Assembly (NCBI RefSeq): GCF_009746625.1
Contig: NZ_VWXL01000084.1
Location: forward strand, 1 to 64,000
From: Caproicibacter fermentans
GTDB lineage: Bacteria > Bacillota > Clostridia > Oscillospirales > Acutalibacteraceae
Reading direction: 5' to 3'
DNA: 64,000 nt
Part shown: piece after piece, positions 15,859-24,194 of the stretch
Position numbering within the stretch: position 1 is the first letter of the stretch
How the letters are laid out: each line of letters opens with the position of its first letter
Notes under the pieces: generated by a model
Told to the model about the DNA's origin: nothing
What the model saw: only the letters and a program-made list of their open reading frames with translations
Database searches by the model: none
Translations under genes and position numbers: made by a program

Positions 15859-16448
15859 TGTTTTTCAGACTGGTGATGACCGCCCTTTTGGCGGTCGGCA
15901 CGGAAAATCTCCTGTTTGCGGGCGGCAGCGGTTTCAGCCGCGCGCTGCGCTGTGCGCAAAGGCCGGATACCGTCGGGATTTACGCGCTGGCGGTTACCTG
16001 GTTTTCGCTTGCTTCCATGTTTGCCGGAGTCTGGCTCGCCCCCTTCCTTCCGGCCGCTTACGGGATAAGGGCGCCTCTGCGCTCCGCATGCCTTGCGGCG
16101 GCAGCGGCCGTCGCGTATCTTGCGACCTTTCTCCTGCTGCGGGCCCTGCTTCCGGCGCGGATTCTGAGCAGGATCGCGCCGGTCCTCGCGCCGGCGGCGG
16201 TCAACACGGTCGTCCTTGCCATGCCCTATGTGCAGTATCAGTTCGCGTTCGACCCGGCTCAGGCGGCGGGGTACGCGCTCGGGACCGGCGCGGCGTTTTA
16301 TCTGGCTTCGGAGGTTTTGATGCACGCGGAGGCGAAATGCCGCAACCCGGATATTCCGGAGGCGTTCAGCGGCCTTCCCGCGTCGATTTTATACATCGGC
16401 ATCCTGTCGATGGCGTTCGCCGGGTTTGCCGGGGGAAAGGTGTTTTGA
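15858..16448 (+). CDS. rnfA: RnfA-like membrane protein lacking the cluster cysteines
   Basis: 196 residues, six membrane spans, inverted-topology sister of RnfE. The canonical NNFVLxxFLGxCPF segment reads ENLLFAGGSGFSRAL (Ser27 where the cysteine belongs), and the second NCA site reads VNTVVLAM (threonine instead of cysteine). Thus both RnfA cluster ligands are missing, matching the losses in RnfE. The ATG shares its A with the last base of the rnfE TGA. A GTG three bases upstream is an alternative start. The Nudix gene follows two bases after its stop. Named by homology and order. Confidence 0.82.
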   Translation: MFFRLVMTALLAVGTENLLFAGGSGFSRALRCAQRPDTVGIYALAVTWFSLASMFAGVWLAPFLPAAYGIRAPLRSACLAAAAAVAYLATFLLLRALLPARILSRIAPVLAPAAVNTVVLAMPYVQYQFAFDPAQAAGYALGTGAAFYLASEVLMHAEAKCRNPDIPEAFSGLPASILYIGILSMAFAGFAGGKVF

Positions 16449-16450
16449 AG

Positions 16451-16894
16451 ATGAAAACCGATACCGTGGTACGGTTTTATGAAACCGTCGATCCCTCCCT
16501 GCTGAAATACGCCGTGATCGTTGCCCGCAGCGGAGGCAAATGGGTCTTGTGCCGCCACCGCGACCGGCATACCTGGGAAGTGCCCGGCGGTCACAGGGAG
16601 CCGGGGGAGGAAATTACGCAGGCCGCGCGCAGGGAGCTTTACGAGGAAACCGGCGCGGCCCGCTTTTCGCTTTCGCCGGTATGCGTGTACGGCGTTTCCG
16701 GCAGCATCAATCACGGAACGGAAAATTTCGGGATGCTTTTCTTCGCGGAGATCGAGGATTTCGGCCCGCTGCCGCCGTTTGAGATTGCGGAAACCGCCCT
16801 GAGGGACGAATTCCCCGCTCCGGACTGCCTGACCTACCCCGACATCCAGCCGCAGCTGTTCCGCCGCGTGCTGCGGCAGATCAAAGAAGGATAA
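16451..16894 (+). CDS. Nudix hydrolase
   Basis: 147 residues. The Nudix box is complete: GHREPGEE, then RELYEETG, with the metal-binding glutamates in place. Nudix enzymes hydrolyse nucleoside diphosphate derivatives such as oxidised dGTP, ADP-ribose or CoA. The substrate is not readable. Starting two bases after the rnfA-like stop, it is almost certainly on the same transcript; a role in the Rnf-like system is inference. A TTG two codons upstream is another possible start. Confidence 0.9.
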   Translation: MKTDTVVRFYETVDPSLLKYAVIVARSGGKWVLCRHRDRHTWEVPGGHREPGEEITQAARRELYEETGAARFSLSPVCVYGVSGSINHGTENFGMLFFAEIEDFGPLPPFEIAETALRDEFPAPDCLTYPDIQPQLFRRVLRQIKEG

Positions 16895-16910
16895 AAAAGC
16901 ACCCCGTTTT

Positions 16911-17201
16911 TTGATCAGGCTCGTCCTGTGCCCGTGCATCGCGGGGAGCTGGGTCTATTACTTCAATACGCTTGACGAGATCGACAAGATCCGGCTGGAC
17001 GGAACCGGAAAAACGAAGGTCTGCGGCACGGAGAGCTTTGGGGATTTGTGCGGCGGCACGGAGATCACCGCGTCGTACAAGGACGGGGCCATCCTGTACC
17101 GGACGCAGCAGATGCGCTGCGTCGGGGACACCGGCTCGTATCCGGCGTATTATTTCAGCCTGGACACGGAAACCGGAACCGTAACGGAAGTCAAAAATTA
17201 A
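16911..17201 (+). pseudogene. Remnant of a DUF5050 beta-propeller-like protein
   Basis: An open frame of about 96 codons whose text SWVYYFNTLDEIDKIRLDG followed by TGKTK matches one blade of the DUF5050/low-density-lipoprotein-receptor-like propeller, and which ends with a YYFSLDTETGTVTEV blade strand. Intact members have several hundred residues with repeated blades. Only one to two blades remain, there is no ribosome binding site, and the frame can only start at a TTG inside the sequence. It is therefore a decayed or truncated copy. A perfect inverted repeat directly follows. Confidence 0.6.
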
Positions 17202-17202
17202 A

Positions 17203-17247
17203 AAACGCGGAATCTTCCGCCGCCTTGAGGCGAAAGATTCCGCGTTT
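17203..17247. terminator. Terminator at the end of the Rnf-like operon
   Basis: AAACGCGGAATCTT and AAGATTCCGCGTTT form a 14-bp perfect stem around a 17-base loop that itself contains CCGCC/GAGGCG pairing. It is followed by CATTTT and can work in both directions. Confidence 0.7.
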
Positions 17248-17277
17248 CATTTTCAGGCAAATTTTGCCGGTTTGCCC

Positions 17278-17305
17278 TTGACATCAAAGGCGAAAGTGGT
17301 ATCAT
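17278..17305 (+). promoter_or_regulatory. Promoter candidate of an unassigned RNA
   Basis: TTGACA at 17278-17283, a 16-base spacer, TATCAT at 17300-17305. No protein gene follows on this strand for over 900 bases. Confidence 0.55.
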
Positions 17306-17316
17306 GATCTTGTAAG

Positions 17317-17412
17317 GCACAAAAAGTGCAATGCGGAGACAGGTGTTGGCGCACCGGCCTCCTGCATACGGAGAAACAGCCTCCATACACAACTGAATCA
17401 TCAGCGCATTGC
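17317..17412. ncRNA. Structured non-coding RNA candidate
   Basis: GCAATGCG (17328-17335) pairs with CGCATTGC (17405-17412), enclosing two hairpins (17335-17362 and 17370-17384) and a single-stranded stretch, a three-way-junction layout. A promoter points in from each side: TTGACA-16-TATCAT on plus, and TGTACA-17-TATAAT on minus (17448 to 17420), the latter placing a start almost exactly at the outer stem. Read on minus, the outer stem is followed by AC and five T residues. No protein-coding gene fits. It does not match SRP, 6S or a riboswitch consensus that I know. Confidence 0.45.
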
Positions 17413-17622
17413 GGTTTCTATTATACCGCCTGTTCGTCCGTTTGTACAGGGGGTGTTTTCCGGATTCGCTTGTGTTTTTGTCAGCGTTGTATATGGATGA
17501 GAATCCGTGTACGGCGTTTTTTTGTGCCTTGCGGCAGCCGGAACCCGGCGGGGCGGGAGCTCGGGCGTGCCACCGCCCTCCATCCGCCCGGGGGCCCGGA
17601 TGTTTTCGGTGTTTGTGAAAAG

Positions 17623-17661
17623 GAGACAGACAGCGCGCCGTTTCAGCGCGCTGTCTGTCTC
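17623..17661 (-). terminator. Terminator of the minus-strand lipoprotein gene
   Basis: GAGACAGACAGCGCG, a nine-base loop, CGCGCTGTCTGTCTC: 15 perfect pairs, followed on the minus strand by CTTTTC. Confidence 0.8.
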
Positions 17662-17671
17662 TTTCATCCCT

Positions 17672-18115
17672 TTAATATTTGACCGTTTTGACGAAGCTGT
17701 CGACTTCGTCTTTCTTTGCGATCGTGCCCTTGCAGTCGAGCAGGGTATTGTCCATGCGGATGATGGTATAATAAATTTCTCCGTTCTCCGCGGTGTATTT
17801 ATTGTACGCGTCCGCGTCGACCGTGCTTTCCCCGCCGGTCACCGTCAGGCTTTTTTTCAGCGAAGCGTATTTCTGCTGCGCCGAGGAAGAATCCGTAAAC
17901 ACGGTAAACGCAAACTGCGTGTCGGAACCGCTTTTGGACGCGAGGAGCGATTTCGCGTCGGAACCGTAGGAAGTGTCCTGCGTTACCTGATAACCGGCGG
18001 CTTCGGCTTTCTTTTGAAAATCGTCGGCCGAAACCGGGGTGCGGGCGGAACAGGCCGAAAGAATCAGGGCGGCCGATAAAATCACGGCGGCAAGAAGTCC
18101 GGCAGTTTTTTTCAC
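17672..18115 (-). CDS. Small secreted lipoprotein, unknown
   Basis: 147 residues with a lipoprotein signal peptide, MKKTAGLLAA to the lipobox LSAC at about residues 19-22. The mature part is a small mixed alpha/beta domain with the strand pairs TQFAFTVFTD and GEIYYTIIRMDN. GTG start at 18115, preceded by GGAGGTATCACC. The layout (Ser/Ala linker, one small domain, a late xYxxxx strand) resembles the lipoprotein at 37268, but I cannot claim homology by eye. Function unknown; outer face of the membrane. Confidence 0.8.
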   Translation of the reverse strand: MKKTAGLLAAVILSAALILSACSARTPVSADDFQKKAEAAGYQVTQDTSYGSDAKSLLASKSGSDTQFAFTVFTDSSSAQQKYASLKKSLTVTGGESTVDADAYNKYTAENGEIYYTIIRMDNTLLDCKGTIAKKDEVDSFVKTVKY

Positions 18116-18171
18116 GGTGATACCTCCATCAAAGCCGTTCAGGCTGATTTTTAAATGAAAAAGATAAAGTT

Positions 18172-18200
18172 ATTATAGACCGGTTTTCGGCGGTTTACAA
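18172..18200 (-). promoter_or_regulatory. Promoter of the minus-strand lipoprotein gene
   Basis: On the minus strand TTGTAA (18200-18195), a 17-base spacer, TATAAT (18177-18172). Confidence 0.8.
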
Positions 18201-18269
18201 GTCTGTTTTCCAAAACGGAGCCCCGCCGTTTCCTGCTATCAATTTCCAGAAACAACCTTGTTAAATCCT

Positions 18270-18298
18270 GCATAGTCAGCCCTTTCCTGCGGATAATA
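18270..18298 (+). promoter_or_regulatory. Sigma-G-like promoter of spoVT
   Basis: GCATA at 18270-18274, 17 bases, GATAATA at 18292-18298. This fits the forespore sigma-G pattern (GCATR, CATAMTA) with one mismatch in the -10, as expected for spoVT. Confidence 0.6.
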
Positions 18299-18333
18299 GG
18301 GATGTAAATCACCGCATAGGAGGTAAATAAAAA

Positions 18334-18870
18334 TTGAAAGCCACAGGAATAGTCAGGAGAATCGACGACTTGGGTCGCGTTGTCATACCGAAGGAGATCC
18401 GCAGGACGCTGCGCATCCGCGAGGGAGACGCCCTTGAGATTTATACGGATTCGCAGGGAGGAGTCATTTTTAAAAAATATTCACCCGTCGGGGAGCTTTC
18501 CACGTTTGCCTTTCAGTATGCGGAAGTTCTGAACCGTACGGCGGGCCTGCCTATGTTGATTTGCGACCGGGACCATGTTGTGGCCGCCGCCGGGGTTTCC
18601 CGCAAGGAATACCTGGAGCGCAGGGTTACGCCGGAGCTGGAGGAGTGCATGCAGTCCCGCCGGACCTTTATCAACACCAGCGGCGAAAAGCTGCAGCCCA
18701 TCGAGGGAATTGACCGCATGGCGAGCGTTGTCTGCCCGATTCTGGCTTCCAGCGACGTGACGGGCGCCGTGATTTTGCTGGAGGATGAAACGCAGGCCGC
18801 GCCGGATGAGACAAAGATGAAGCTGGTGCAGGTCGCGGCGGCTTTTCTCGGCAAGCAAATGGAGGAGTAG
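18334..18870 (+). CDS. spoVT: Stage V sporulation protein T
   Basis: 178 residues. Residues 1-50 are the AbrB-type swapped-hairpin DNA-binding domain (MKATGIVRRIDDLGRVVIPK), the remainder a GAF-like domain (LICDRDHVVAAAGVSRKEYL, MASVVCPILASSDVTGAVIL). SpoVT tunes sigma-G-dependent gene expression in the forespore. The TTG start follows AGGAGGTAAAT, and the translation begins exactly as SpoVT proteins do. A sigma-G-like promoter lies upstream. Confidence 0.96.
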   Translation: MKATGIVRRIDDLGRVVIPKEIRRTLRIREGDALEIYTDSQGGVIFKKYSPVGELSTFAFQYAEVLNRTAGLPMLICDRDHVVAAAGVSRKEYLERRVTPELEECMQSRRTFINTSGEKLQPIEGIDRMASVVCPILASSDVTGAVILLEDETQAAPDETKMKLVQVAAAFLGKQMEE

Positions 18871-18891
18871 CGCAATCATTTTCGGAATTCT

Positions 18892-18921
18892 CTTGCAATT
18901 TTTTTCTTTGTGTGTTAAAAT
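18892..18921 (+). promoter_or_regulatory. Promoter of the rimP-infB operon
   Basis: TTGCAA at 18892-18897, an 18-base spacer and TAAAAT at 18916-18921. Confidence 0.6.
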
Positions 18922-18950
18922 ATCCAAGGAATATGAAAGATGGGATGAAA

Positions 18951-18972
18951 GAGTGGGGCGACCCGCTCTTTT
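18951..18972 (+). promoter_or_regulatory. rimP leader hairpin
   Basis: GAGTGGG, the GNRA-type loop GCGA, CCCGCTC, then TTTT, between the promoter and rimP. A rimP leader motif has been described in Firmicutes; this small hairpin may be it, and could act as an attenuator. Confidence 0.5.
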
Positions 18973-18996
18973 GTTTGTATAGCGGGGTGAAGCACG

Positions 18997-19500
18997 ATGG
19001 CCGGAAAAGGGAAAGAGGGCGGCGTTTCCGCCGCGGTCCGAAAGCTGGCGCTGCCCTACGCGCAGCAGCTGGGGCTTTCGGTCTGGGATGTGCGGTATGA
19101 AAAGGAAGGCGGCGCCTGGTACCTGAGGATTTTCATCGACAAGCCGGGCGGAGTCGGCATCGACGACTGCGAGGCAATGAGCCGCGCGGTGAACGGCCCT
19201 CTGGATGAACTGGACCCGATCCGGGAATCCTACTGCCTGGAGGTTTCGTCCCCCGGCATGAACCGGGAACTGCGGCGCGACGAGCATTTCGCGGCGTACC
19301 TCGGGTCCCGCGTGGCGGTCAGGCTGATCCGCCCCCTGCAGGACGGAACGAGGAATTTAACGGGGCTGCTTGCCGGTTATGAAGGCGGCGAGCTGAAAAT
19401 AACGGCCGATTCCGGGGAAACGGTCGGTCTGCCCCTTCGGGACGCCGCGTGGGTGCGGCTTCTGGAGGAGGACGAATTGGAGGAGTATGAGGAAACATGA
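18997..19500 (+). CDS. rimP: Ribosome maturation factor RimP
   Basis: 167 residues. N-terminal alpha/beta domain with LRIFIDKPGGVGIDDCEAMSR and the LEVSSPGMNRELRR signature, then the SH3-like C-terminal domain. RimP assists late 30S subunit assembly. First gene of the conserved rimP-nusA-ylxR-ylxQ-infB-rbfA operon; it overlaps nusA by four bases. The C terminus is strongly acidic. Confidence 0.97.
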   Translation: MAGKGKEGGVSAAVRKLALPYAQQLGLSVWDVRYEKEGGAWYLRIFIDKPGGVGIDDCEAMSRAVNGPLDELDPIRESYCLEVSSPGMNRELRRDEHFAAYLGSRVAVRLIRPLQDGTRNLTGLLAGYEGGELKITADSGETVGLPLRDAAWVRLLEEDELEEYEET

Positions 19501-20582
19501 ACAGCGAGATTTTTGACGCCCTGAACCTGCTGGAAAAAGAGCGCGGTATTTCGGTCGACTTTATGGTGGACCGCATCAAGAAGGCGATCGTCACCGCCTG
19601 CAAGAACAGCTACGGCAATGAGGACTGCGTGGTAAACGTCGACCAGGCCAAAGGCAATTTTGAGGTTTACCTGCGCAAGACCGTCGTTGAGGACATAACG
19701 GATAAGGGAAAAGAAATTACGCTGGAAAAGGCGAGGGGAATCGACCCGACGGCGGGACTGGGCGACAAGGTCGCCGTTCCGCTCGACACAAAGGATTTCG
19801 GGCGCATCGCCGCGCAGACGGCGCGGAATATCATCCGCCAGGGCATCCGGGACGGGGAGCGCGACCGCATGTTCCAGGAGTTTGAAAGCAAGCACCAGGA
19901 GCTGGTCAGCGCCGTGGTGGAGCAGGTCGACCCGCGCACCGGCGCCGCCACCCTGACCATCGGCAAGGCGGAGGCCGTGCTGCCGAAGTCGGAGCAGGTC
20001 GCGGGCGAGGTTCTGCGGGAAGGCGACCGCATCAAGGTGTACGTTGCCGACGTTAAGGAAACCGAGAAGGGCCCGCGTGCGATGATCAGCCGGATTCACC
20101 CGGACCTTGTCAAACGCCTGTTTGAAGCGGAGGTGCCGGAAATCTACGACGGCACGGTCGAGATCAAGGCCGTTTCGCGCGAGGCCGGGTCCCGCACGAA
20201 GATTGCCGTTTACAGCCACAACCCGGATGTCGACGCGGTCGGCTCCTGCATCGGCTCAAAGGGAATGCGCGTCAACCACATTGTGGCGGAGCTCGGCGGG
20301 GAAAAAATCGACATCGTCCAGTACAGCGACGACCCGAAGCAGTTCATCGCTTCCGCGCTGTCCCCGGCGAGCGTCGTGGACGTGGTCCCGGCGGCGGACG
20401 GCTCCCGCGCGTGCCGCGTCGCGGTTCCGGACGACCAGCTTTCGCTCGCCATCGGGAACAAGGGCCAGAACGCCCGCCTGGCGGCAAGGCTGACGGGCTG
20501 GAAAATCGACATTAAGCCGCAAAGCGGGTTCTATGAAGAACCGGCGGAAGAGCCCGCGGAAGAAGAACCCGCGGAAGAATAA
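19497..20582 (+). CDS. nusA: Transcription elongation/termination factor NusA
   Basis: 361 residues. N-terminal RNA-polymerase-binding domain (FMVDRIKKAIVTACKNSYGN), S1 domain (about 130-200), then two KH domains (VDAVGSCIGSKGMRVNHIV and LSLAIGNKGQNARLAARLTG). The acidic repeat extension typical of proteobacterial NusA is absent, as usual for Firmicutes; a short run of EEPAEEP-like residues ends it. NusA promotes pausing and termination. Confidence 0.98.
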   Translation: MNSEIFDALNLLEKERGISVDFMVDRIKKAIVTACKNSYGNEDCVVNVDQAKGNFEVYLRKTVVEDITDKGKEITLEKARGIDPTAGLGDKVAVPLDTKDFGRIAAQTARNIIRQGIRDGERDRMFQEFESKHQELVSAVVEQVDPRTGAATLTIGKAEAVLPKSEQVAGEVLREGDRIKVYVADVKETEKGPRAMISRIHPDLVKRLFEAEVPEIYDGTVEIKAVSREAGSRTKIAVYSHNPDVDAVGSCIGSKGMRVNHIVAELGGEKIDIVQYSDDPKQFIASALSPASVVDVVPAADGSRACRVAVPDDQLSLAIGNKGQNARLAARLTGWKIDIKPQSGFYEEPAEEPAEEEPAEE

Positions 20583-20611
20583 AAGAACGATGCCGAAGGG
20601 GCGGATGGGCA

Positions 20612-20881
20612 ATGCAGAAACGAAAAGTCCCGCTGCGCATGTGCGCGGGATGCGGGCAGATGAAACCGAAAAAGGAACTGATCCGGGTGGTGAAATCCCC
20701 CGAGGGGGAGATTTCGATGGACCTGACCGGCCGCAAGCCCGGGCGCGGCGCCTATGTCTGCAAAAGCATTGACTGTCTGAAGGCGGCGCGAAAGGCAAGA
20801 CGGCTGGAAAAAGCCTTTTCGTGCCGGATCCCCGACGAGGTTTACGACCGTCTGGAGGAGGAACTGAGAGGGGATGGATAA
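20612..20881 (+). CDS. rnpM: YlxR family RNA-binding protein (RnpM)
   Basis: 89 residues. Begins RKVPLRMCAGCGQMKPKKEL and contains GRKPGRGAYVCKSIDCLKAA, the YlxR signature (CxxC plus GRGAYxC). YlxR/RnpM is reported to bind and modulate RNase P RNA. In its standard place between nusA and ylxQ; overlaps ylxQ by eight bases. Confidence 0.95.
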   Translation: MQKRKVPLRMCAGCGQMKPKKELIRVVKSPEGEISMDLTGRKPGRGAYVCKSIDCLKAARKARRLEKAFSCRIPDEVYDRLEEELRGDG

Positions 20882-21179
20882 CAGGCTGCTTTCTTTGCTG
20901 GGAATTGCAAGACGGGCCGGGAAGCTCTGCCTGGGCAGCGACGCCGTACAGGAGACGGCGCTCAAGGGCGGATGCCCGCTGATCCTGTTTGCGTCGGATC
21001 TGTCCCCACGCACGGCGCGAACGGTTTTAGCGGCCGCGGCAAAGGGAAATGTGGAAACGGCGACGCTGCGTGAGAACATGGACGAAATCGGCTGCGCCAT
21101 TGGAAAACGAACGGGGGTCATCGCGGTAAATGATAAGGGATTTGCAAAAAAGCTGCTCGCGCTGAACGCGGAAGATTGA
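20874..21179 (+). CDS. ylxQ: YlxQ, L7Ae-family ribosomal protein
   Basis: 101 residues. LLGIARRAGKLCLGSDAVQE and LILFASDLSPRTAR are typical of the L7Ae/L30e/YlxQ fold, which binds kink-turn RNA. The exact job of YlxQ is not settled. Starts within the end of ylxR (GAGAGGGG upstream) and is followed by infB after 15 bases. Confidence 0.93.
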   Translation: MDNRLLSLLGIARRAGKLCLGSDAVQETALKGGCPLILFASDLSPRTARTVLAAAAKGNVETATLRENMDEIGCAIGKRTGVIAVNDKGFAKKLLALNAED

Positions 21180-21194
21180 GGAGGAATTCATACT

Positions 21195-23777
21195 ATGATG
21201 ATTAAATACAGGGTACACGAGGTGGCAAAGGACCTGGACGTCCCGAATAAGGACGTGATAGACGCTTTGCAGGAATACACCGGTGAAACAAAAAAACATA
21301 TGACGGCTTTGACCGAGGACGAACTGGATCTCGTGTTTGAGTCCTTTACCCAGAAAAACAACACGAAAAGCCTGGACTCCTATTTCGCACAGGCCGGCCG
21401 CCACGAGCCGGTTGTGGAACCGGAACGGCCCGATGTGGCGGTTCGCACGCAGCCGGCGCAGAGCGCGCCGAAGCCGGCGTCCCCGTCGCCGTCGCCGTCG
21501 CCGGCGTCCGCGCCCCGTCCCGCCTCCTCCTCATCCGCTCCCCGCAGAAACGACGGAAAAAGGCCCGAAAACCGGGGGCCGTCTTCCGATCACCGCCAGC
21601 GCCAGGGTCAAAGGCCCGCGCAGCAGCAACAGCAGCGCCCCGGTCAGCAGCGTCCCGGCCAGCAGCAGCGTCCCGACCGGCAGCAGAACGCCGGGCAGAA
21701 CCGCGGCGCCGCGCATCCGCAGCAGGGCCAGAGGCCGCAGCAGCAGCGCCGCCCCCAGCAAAACAGCATCCGGCTGGAAACCGGCGGAAATACCATTCAG
21801 CGCCCCACGGGCAGAATCGTGGATACGCATTCCACCCATGTGGAGCTGGATAAATACAACGAAAAGTACGACCGGCTCGCCTCCGAAAAGGTGAAGCCGA
21901 ACGACAACGTGGTGAAAAAGCAGAAACTGACGCAGCGCAGCTCACAGTACCGCGGCAGGCCGCGCAACTCCCGCAAGGAGACCGAGTCGGAACGTCTGCG
22001 CCGCATCGCGATGGAGCGCAAGGCAAAGCCGATCACCGTGCAGATTCCGGAGCAGATCACGGTCGGCGAGCTTGCCACCCGCCTGAAAGCGACAGCGGCG
22101 GAAGTCATCAAGAAGCTGATGGGCATGGGCGTGTTCGCGGCGGTCAACGATGTGATCGACTTCGACACGGCGTCGCTTGCGGCGATCGAATTCCACGCCA
22201 AGGTGCAGAAGGAAGTCGTTGTCACCATTGAGGAGCGGATCATCGACGACAGCGAGGACAAAGACGACAATCTGGTGACGCGCGCCCCGGTGGTCGTGGT
22301 CATGGGCCACGTCGACCACGGCAAAACCTCCCTGCTTGACGCGATCCGTCACACCAGCGTGACGGAAACGGAGGCCGGCGGCATCACGCAGCACATCGGC
22401 GCCTATCAGGTCAAGGTCGGCGGGCGCGACGTCACGTTCCTCGACACCCCGGGCCACGAGGCGTTCACCACCATGCGCGCAAGGGGCGCCCAGGTGACGG
22501 ACATCGCGGTTCTGGTCGTCGCGGCGGACGACGGCATCATGCCGCAGACGGTGGAGGCCATCAACCATGCGAAGGCCGCGAACGTTTCCATCATCGTCGC
22601 GATCAACAAAATGGATAAACCGGGCGCGAATCCTCAGGCGGTCATGGAAGGCCTGACGAAATACGAGCTGGTTCCGGAGGAATGGGGCGGCGATATTCCG
22701 TGCGTGCCGGTCTCCGCGGTGCAGAAAACCGGGATTAAAGAGCTTTTGGAAATGATCCTGCTGGTCGCGGATATGAAGGAACTGAAAGCCAACCCCGACC
22801 GCGCCGCAAGGGGAACCGTGGTGGAAGCCAGGCTCGACAAGGGCCGCGGCCCGGTGGCGACCATGCTGGTCCAGAACGGCACCCTGCGTCAGGGCGACAT
22901 CCTTGTCGCGGGGACCACGGTGGGCCGCGTGCGCGCCATGACGGATGAAAACGGCCGGACGATCGAGTCCGCCGGACCAAGCGTCCCGGTGGAGATCACG
23001 GGCCTTGACGACGTGCCGACGGGCGGGGACATCTTCAACGCGGTTTCCGACGAACGGCTCGCAAGGGAGCTGGTCGAGCAGCGCCGCAGCGAACAGAAGG
23101 AAGAAAAATTCAACTCGCGCACCAAGGTGACGCTCGACAACCTGTTCGACCAGATGCAGCAGGGCGATATGAAGGAGCTTCACCTGATCGTCAAGGCGGA
23201 CGTACAGGGTTCCGTCGAAGCGGTGTGCCAGTCGCTGGAAAAGCTGACCAACGAGGAAGTCCGCGTCAATGTGATCCACAGCGGCGTCGGCGCCATCAAC
23301 GAGTCGGACGTCATGCTGGCGTCGGCCTCCAACGCGATCATCGTGGGCTTCAACGTCCGCCCCGATCCGGTGGCGGAAGAAAACGCGAAGCGCGACGGCG
23401 TGGATTTGAGGCTCTACCGCGTCATCTACGACTGCATCAACGAGATCGGCGACGCCATGAAGGGCATGCTCGCGCCGAAATTCCGCGAGGCCTCGCTCGG
23501 CAAGGCGGAGGTCCGCCAGGTCTACCGCATCAGCAGCGTCGGCACCATCGCCGGCTGCCACGTCACGACCGGCAAGATCCTCCGTACCGCGCAGATCCGG
23601 GTGGTTCGCGACGGGATTGTCCTGACCGAAGACAAGATCGCTTCTCTCAAGCGCTTCAAGGATGATGTGAAGGAAGTCGCCGAGGGCTACGACTGCGGCA
23701 TCGGGCTGGAAAAATACAACGATATCAAGGAAGGCGACATTCTGGAAGCCTTCCAGATGGAAGAATACAAAGAATAG
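21195..23777 (+). CDS. infB: Translation initiation factor IF-2
   Basis: 860 residues. N-terminal IF2_N domain ([20 protein letters not shown]), then a long disordered linker rich in Pro, Ser, Gln and Arg (about 75-200), a second IF2_N domain ([20 protein letters not shown]) and the GTPase with [17 protein letters not shown] and NKMDKP, followed by the C1/C2 domains. It brings fMet-tRNA to the 30S subunit and promotes joining. The first of two adjacent ATG codons follows GAGGAGG. A terminator lies between infB and rbfA. Confidence 0.98.
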   Translation: MMIKYRVHEVAKDLDVPNKDVIDALQEYTGETKKHMTALTEDELDLVFESFTQKNNTKSLDSYFAQAGRHEPVVEPERPDVAVRTQPAQSAPKPASPSPSPSPASAPRPASSSSAPRRNDGKRPENRGPSSDHRQRQGQRPAQQQQQRPGQQRPGQQQRPDRQQNAGQNRGAAHPQQGQRPQQQRRPQQNSIRLETGGNTIQRPTGRIVDTHSTHVELDKYNEKYDRLASEKVKPNDNVVKKQKLTQRSSQYRGRPRNSRKETESERLRRIAMERKAKPITVQIPEQITVGELATRLKATAAEVIKKLMGMGVFAAVNDVIDFDTASLAAIEFHAKVQKEVVVTIEERIIDDSEDKDDNLVTRAPVVVVMGHVDHGKTSLLDAIRHTSVTETEAGGITQHIGAYQVKVGGRDVTFLDTPGHEAFTTMRARGAQVTDIAVLVVAADDGIMPQTVEAINHAKAANVSIIVAINKMDKPGANPQAVMEGLTKYELVPEEWGGDIPCVPVSAVQKTGIKELLEMILLVADMKELKANPDRAARGTVVEARLDKGRGPVATMLVQNGTLRQGDILVAGTTVGRVRAMTDENGRTIESAGPSVPVEITGLDDVPTGGDIFNAVSDERLARELVEQRRSEQKEEKFNSRTKVTLDNLFDQMQQGDMKELHLIVKADVQGSVEAVCQSLEKLTNEEVRVNVIHSGVGAINESDVMLASASNAIIVGFNVRPDPVAEENAKRDGVDLRLYRVIYDCINEIGDAMKGMLAPKFREASLGKAEVRQVYRISSVGTIAGCHVTTGKILRTAQIRVVRDGIVLTEDKIASLKRFKDDVKEVAEGYDCGIGLEKYNDIKEGDILEAFQMEEYKE

Positions 23778-23790
23778 GCGAAACAGAGGC

Positions 23791-23816
23791 CCGCCGTGCA
23801 AGCGGCGGGTTTTTTA
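23791..23816 (+). terminator. Terminator inside the operon, between infB and rbfA
   Basis: CCCGCCG, a six-base loop, CGGCGGG and six T residues, 14 bases after the infB stop and 19 bases before rbfA. It probably lowers expression of the downstream part. Confidence 0.8.
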
Positions 23817-23834
23817 CCAGGGAGGGACGTATTT

Positions 23835-24194
23835 ATGGCCGGACACAAAATGGGACGTGTAACGGAGGATATCAAACGCGAGCTGACCGCGATTTTACGC
23901 GAGCTGAAGGATCCGCGGGTTCAGGGGCTGATCAGCATCGTCCGCGTCGATGTGACGAACGATCTGTCCTACTGCACGGTCTATATCAGCGCGATGGAGG
24001 GGATGGACCAGGCCAAAAAAGCGGTTGCGGGCCTGAAGTCCGCAGCCGGGTTCATCCGGCATGAGCTTGGCGGCCGCCTTTCCCTGCGCAAGATTCCGGA
24101 AATACTCTTTAAGCCCACGGATTCCATCGAGTACAGCGCGAATATTTCAAGGATCCTGAACGACCTGAAGGAGGACGAGCATGATCGGGGTTGA
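23835..24194 (+). CDS. rbfA: Ribosome-binding factor A
   Basis: 119 residues. KMGRVTEDIKRELTAILREL, LISIVRVDVTNDLSYCTVY and the KH-type fold identify RbfA, a cold-shock 30S maturation factor. The ATG at 23835, after GGGAGGG, is preferred to an upstream ATG that lies in the terminator. Overlaps nrnA by 14 bases. Confidence 0.97.
   Translation: MAGHKMGRVTEDIKRELTAILRELKDPRVQGLISIVRVDVTNDLSYCTVYISAMEGMDQAKKAVAGLKSAAGFIRHELGGRLSLRKIPEILFKPTDSIEYSANISRILNDLKEDEHDRG

Noticed and set aside
17317-17412. SRP RNA or 6S RNA
   Set aside because: It lacks the SRP GGAA-type apical motif and the length and central bubble of 6S. Kept only as an unassigned RNA.
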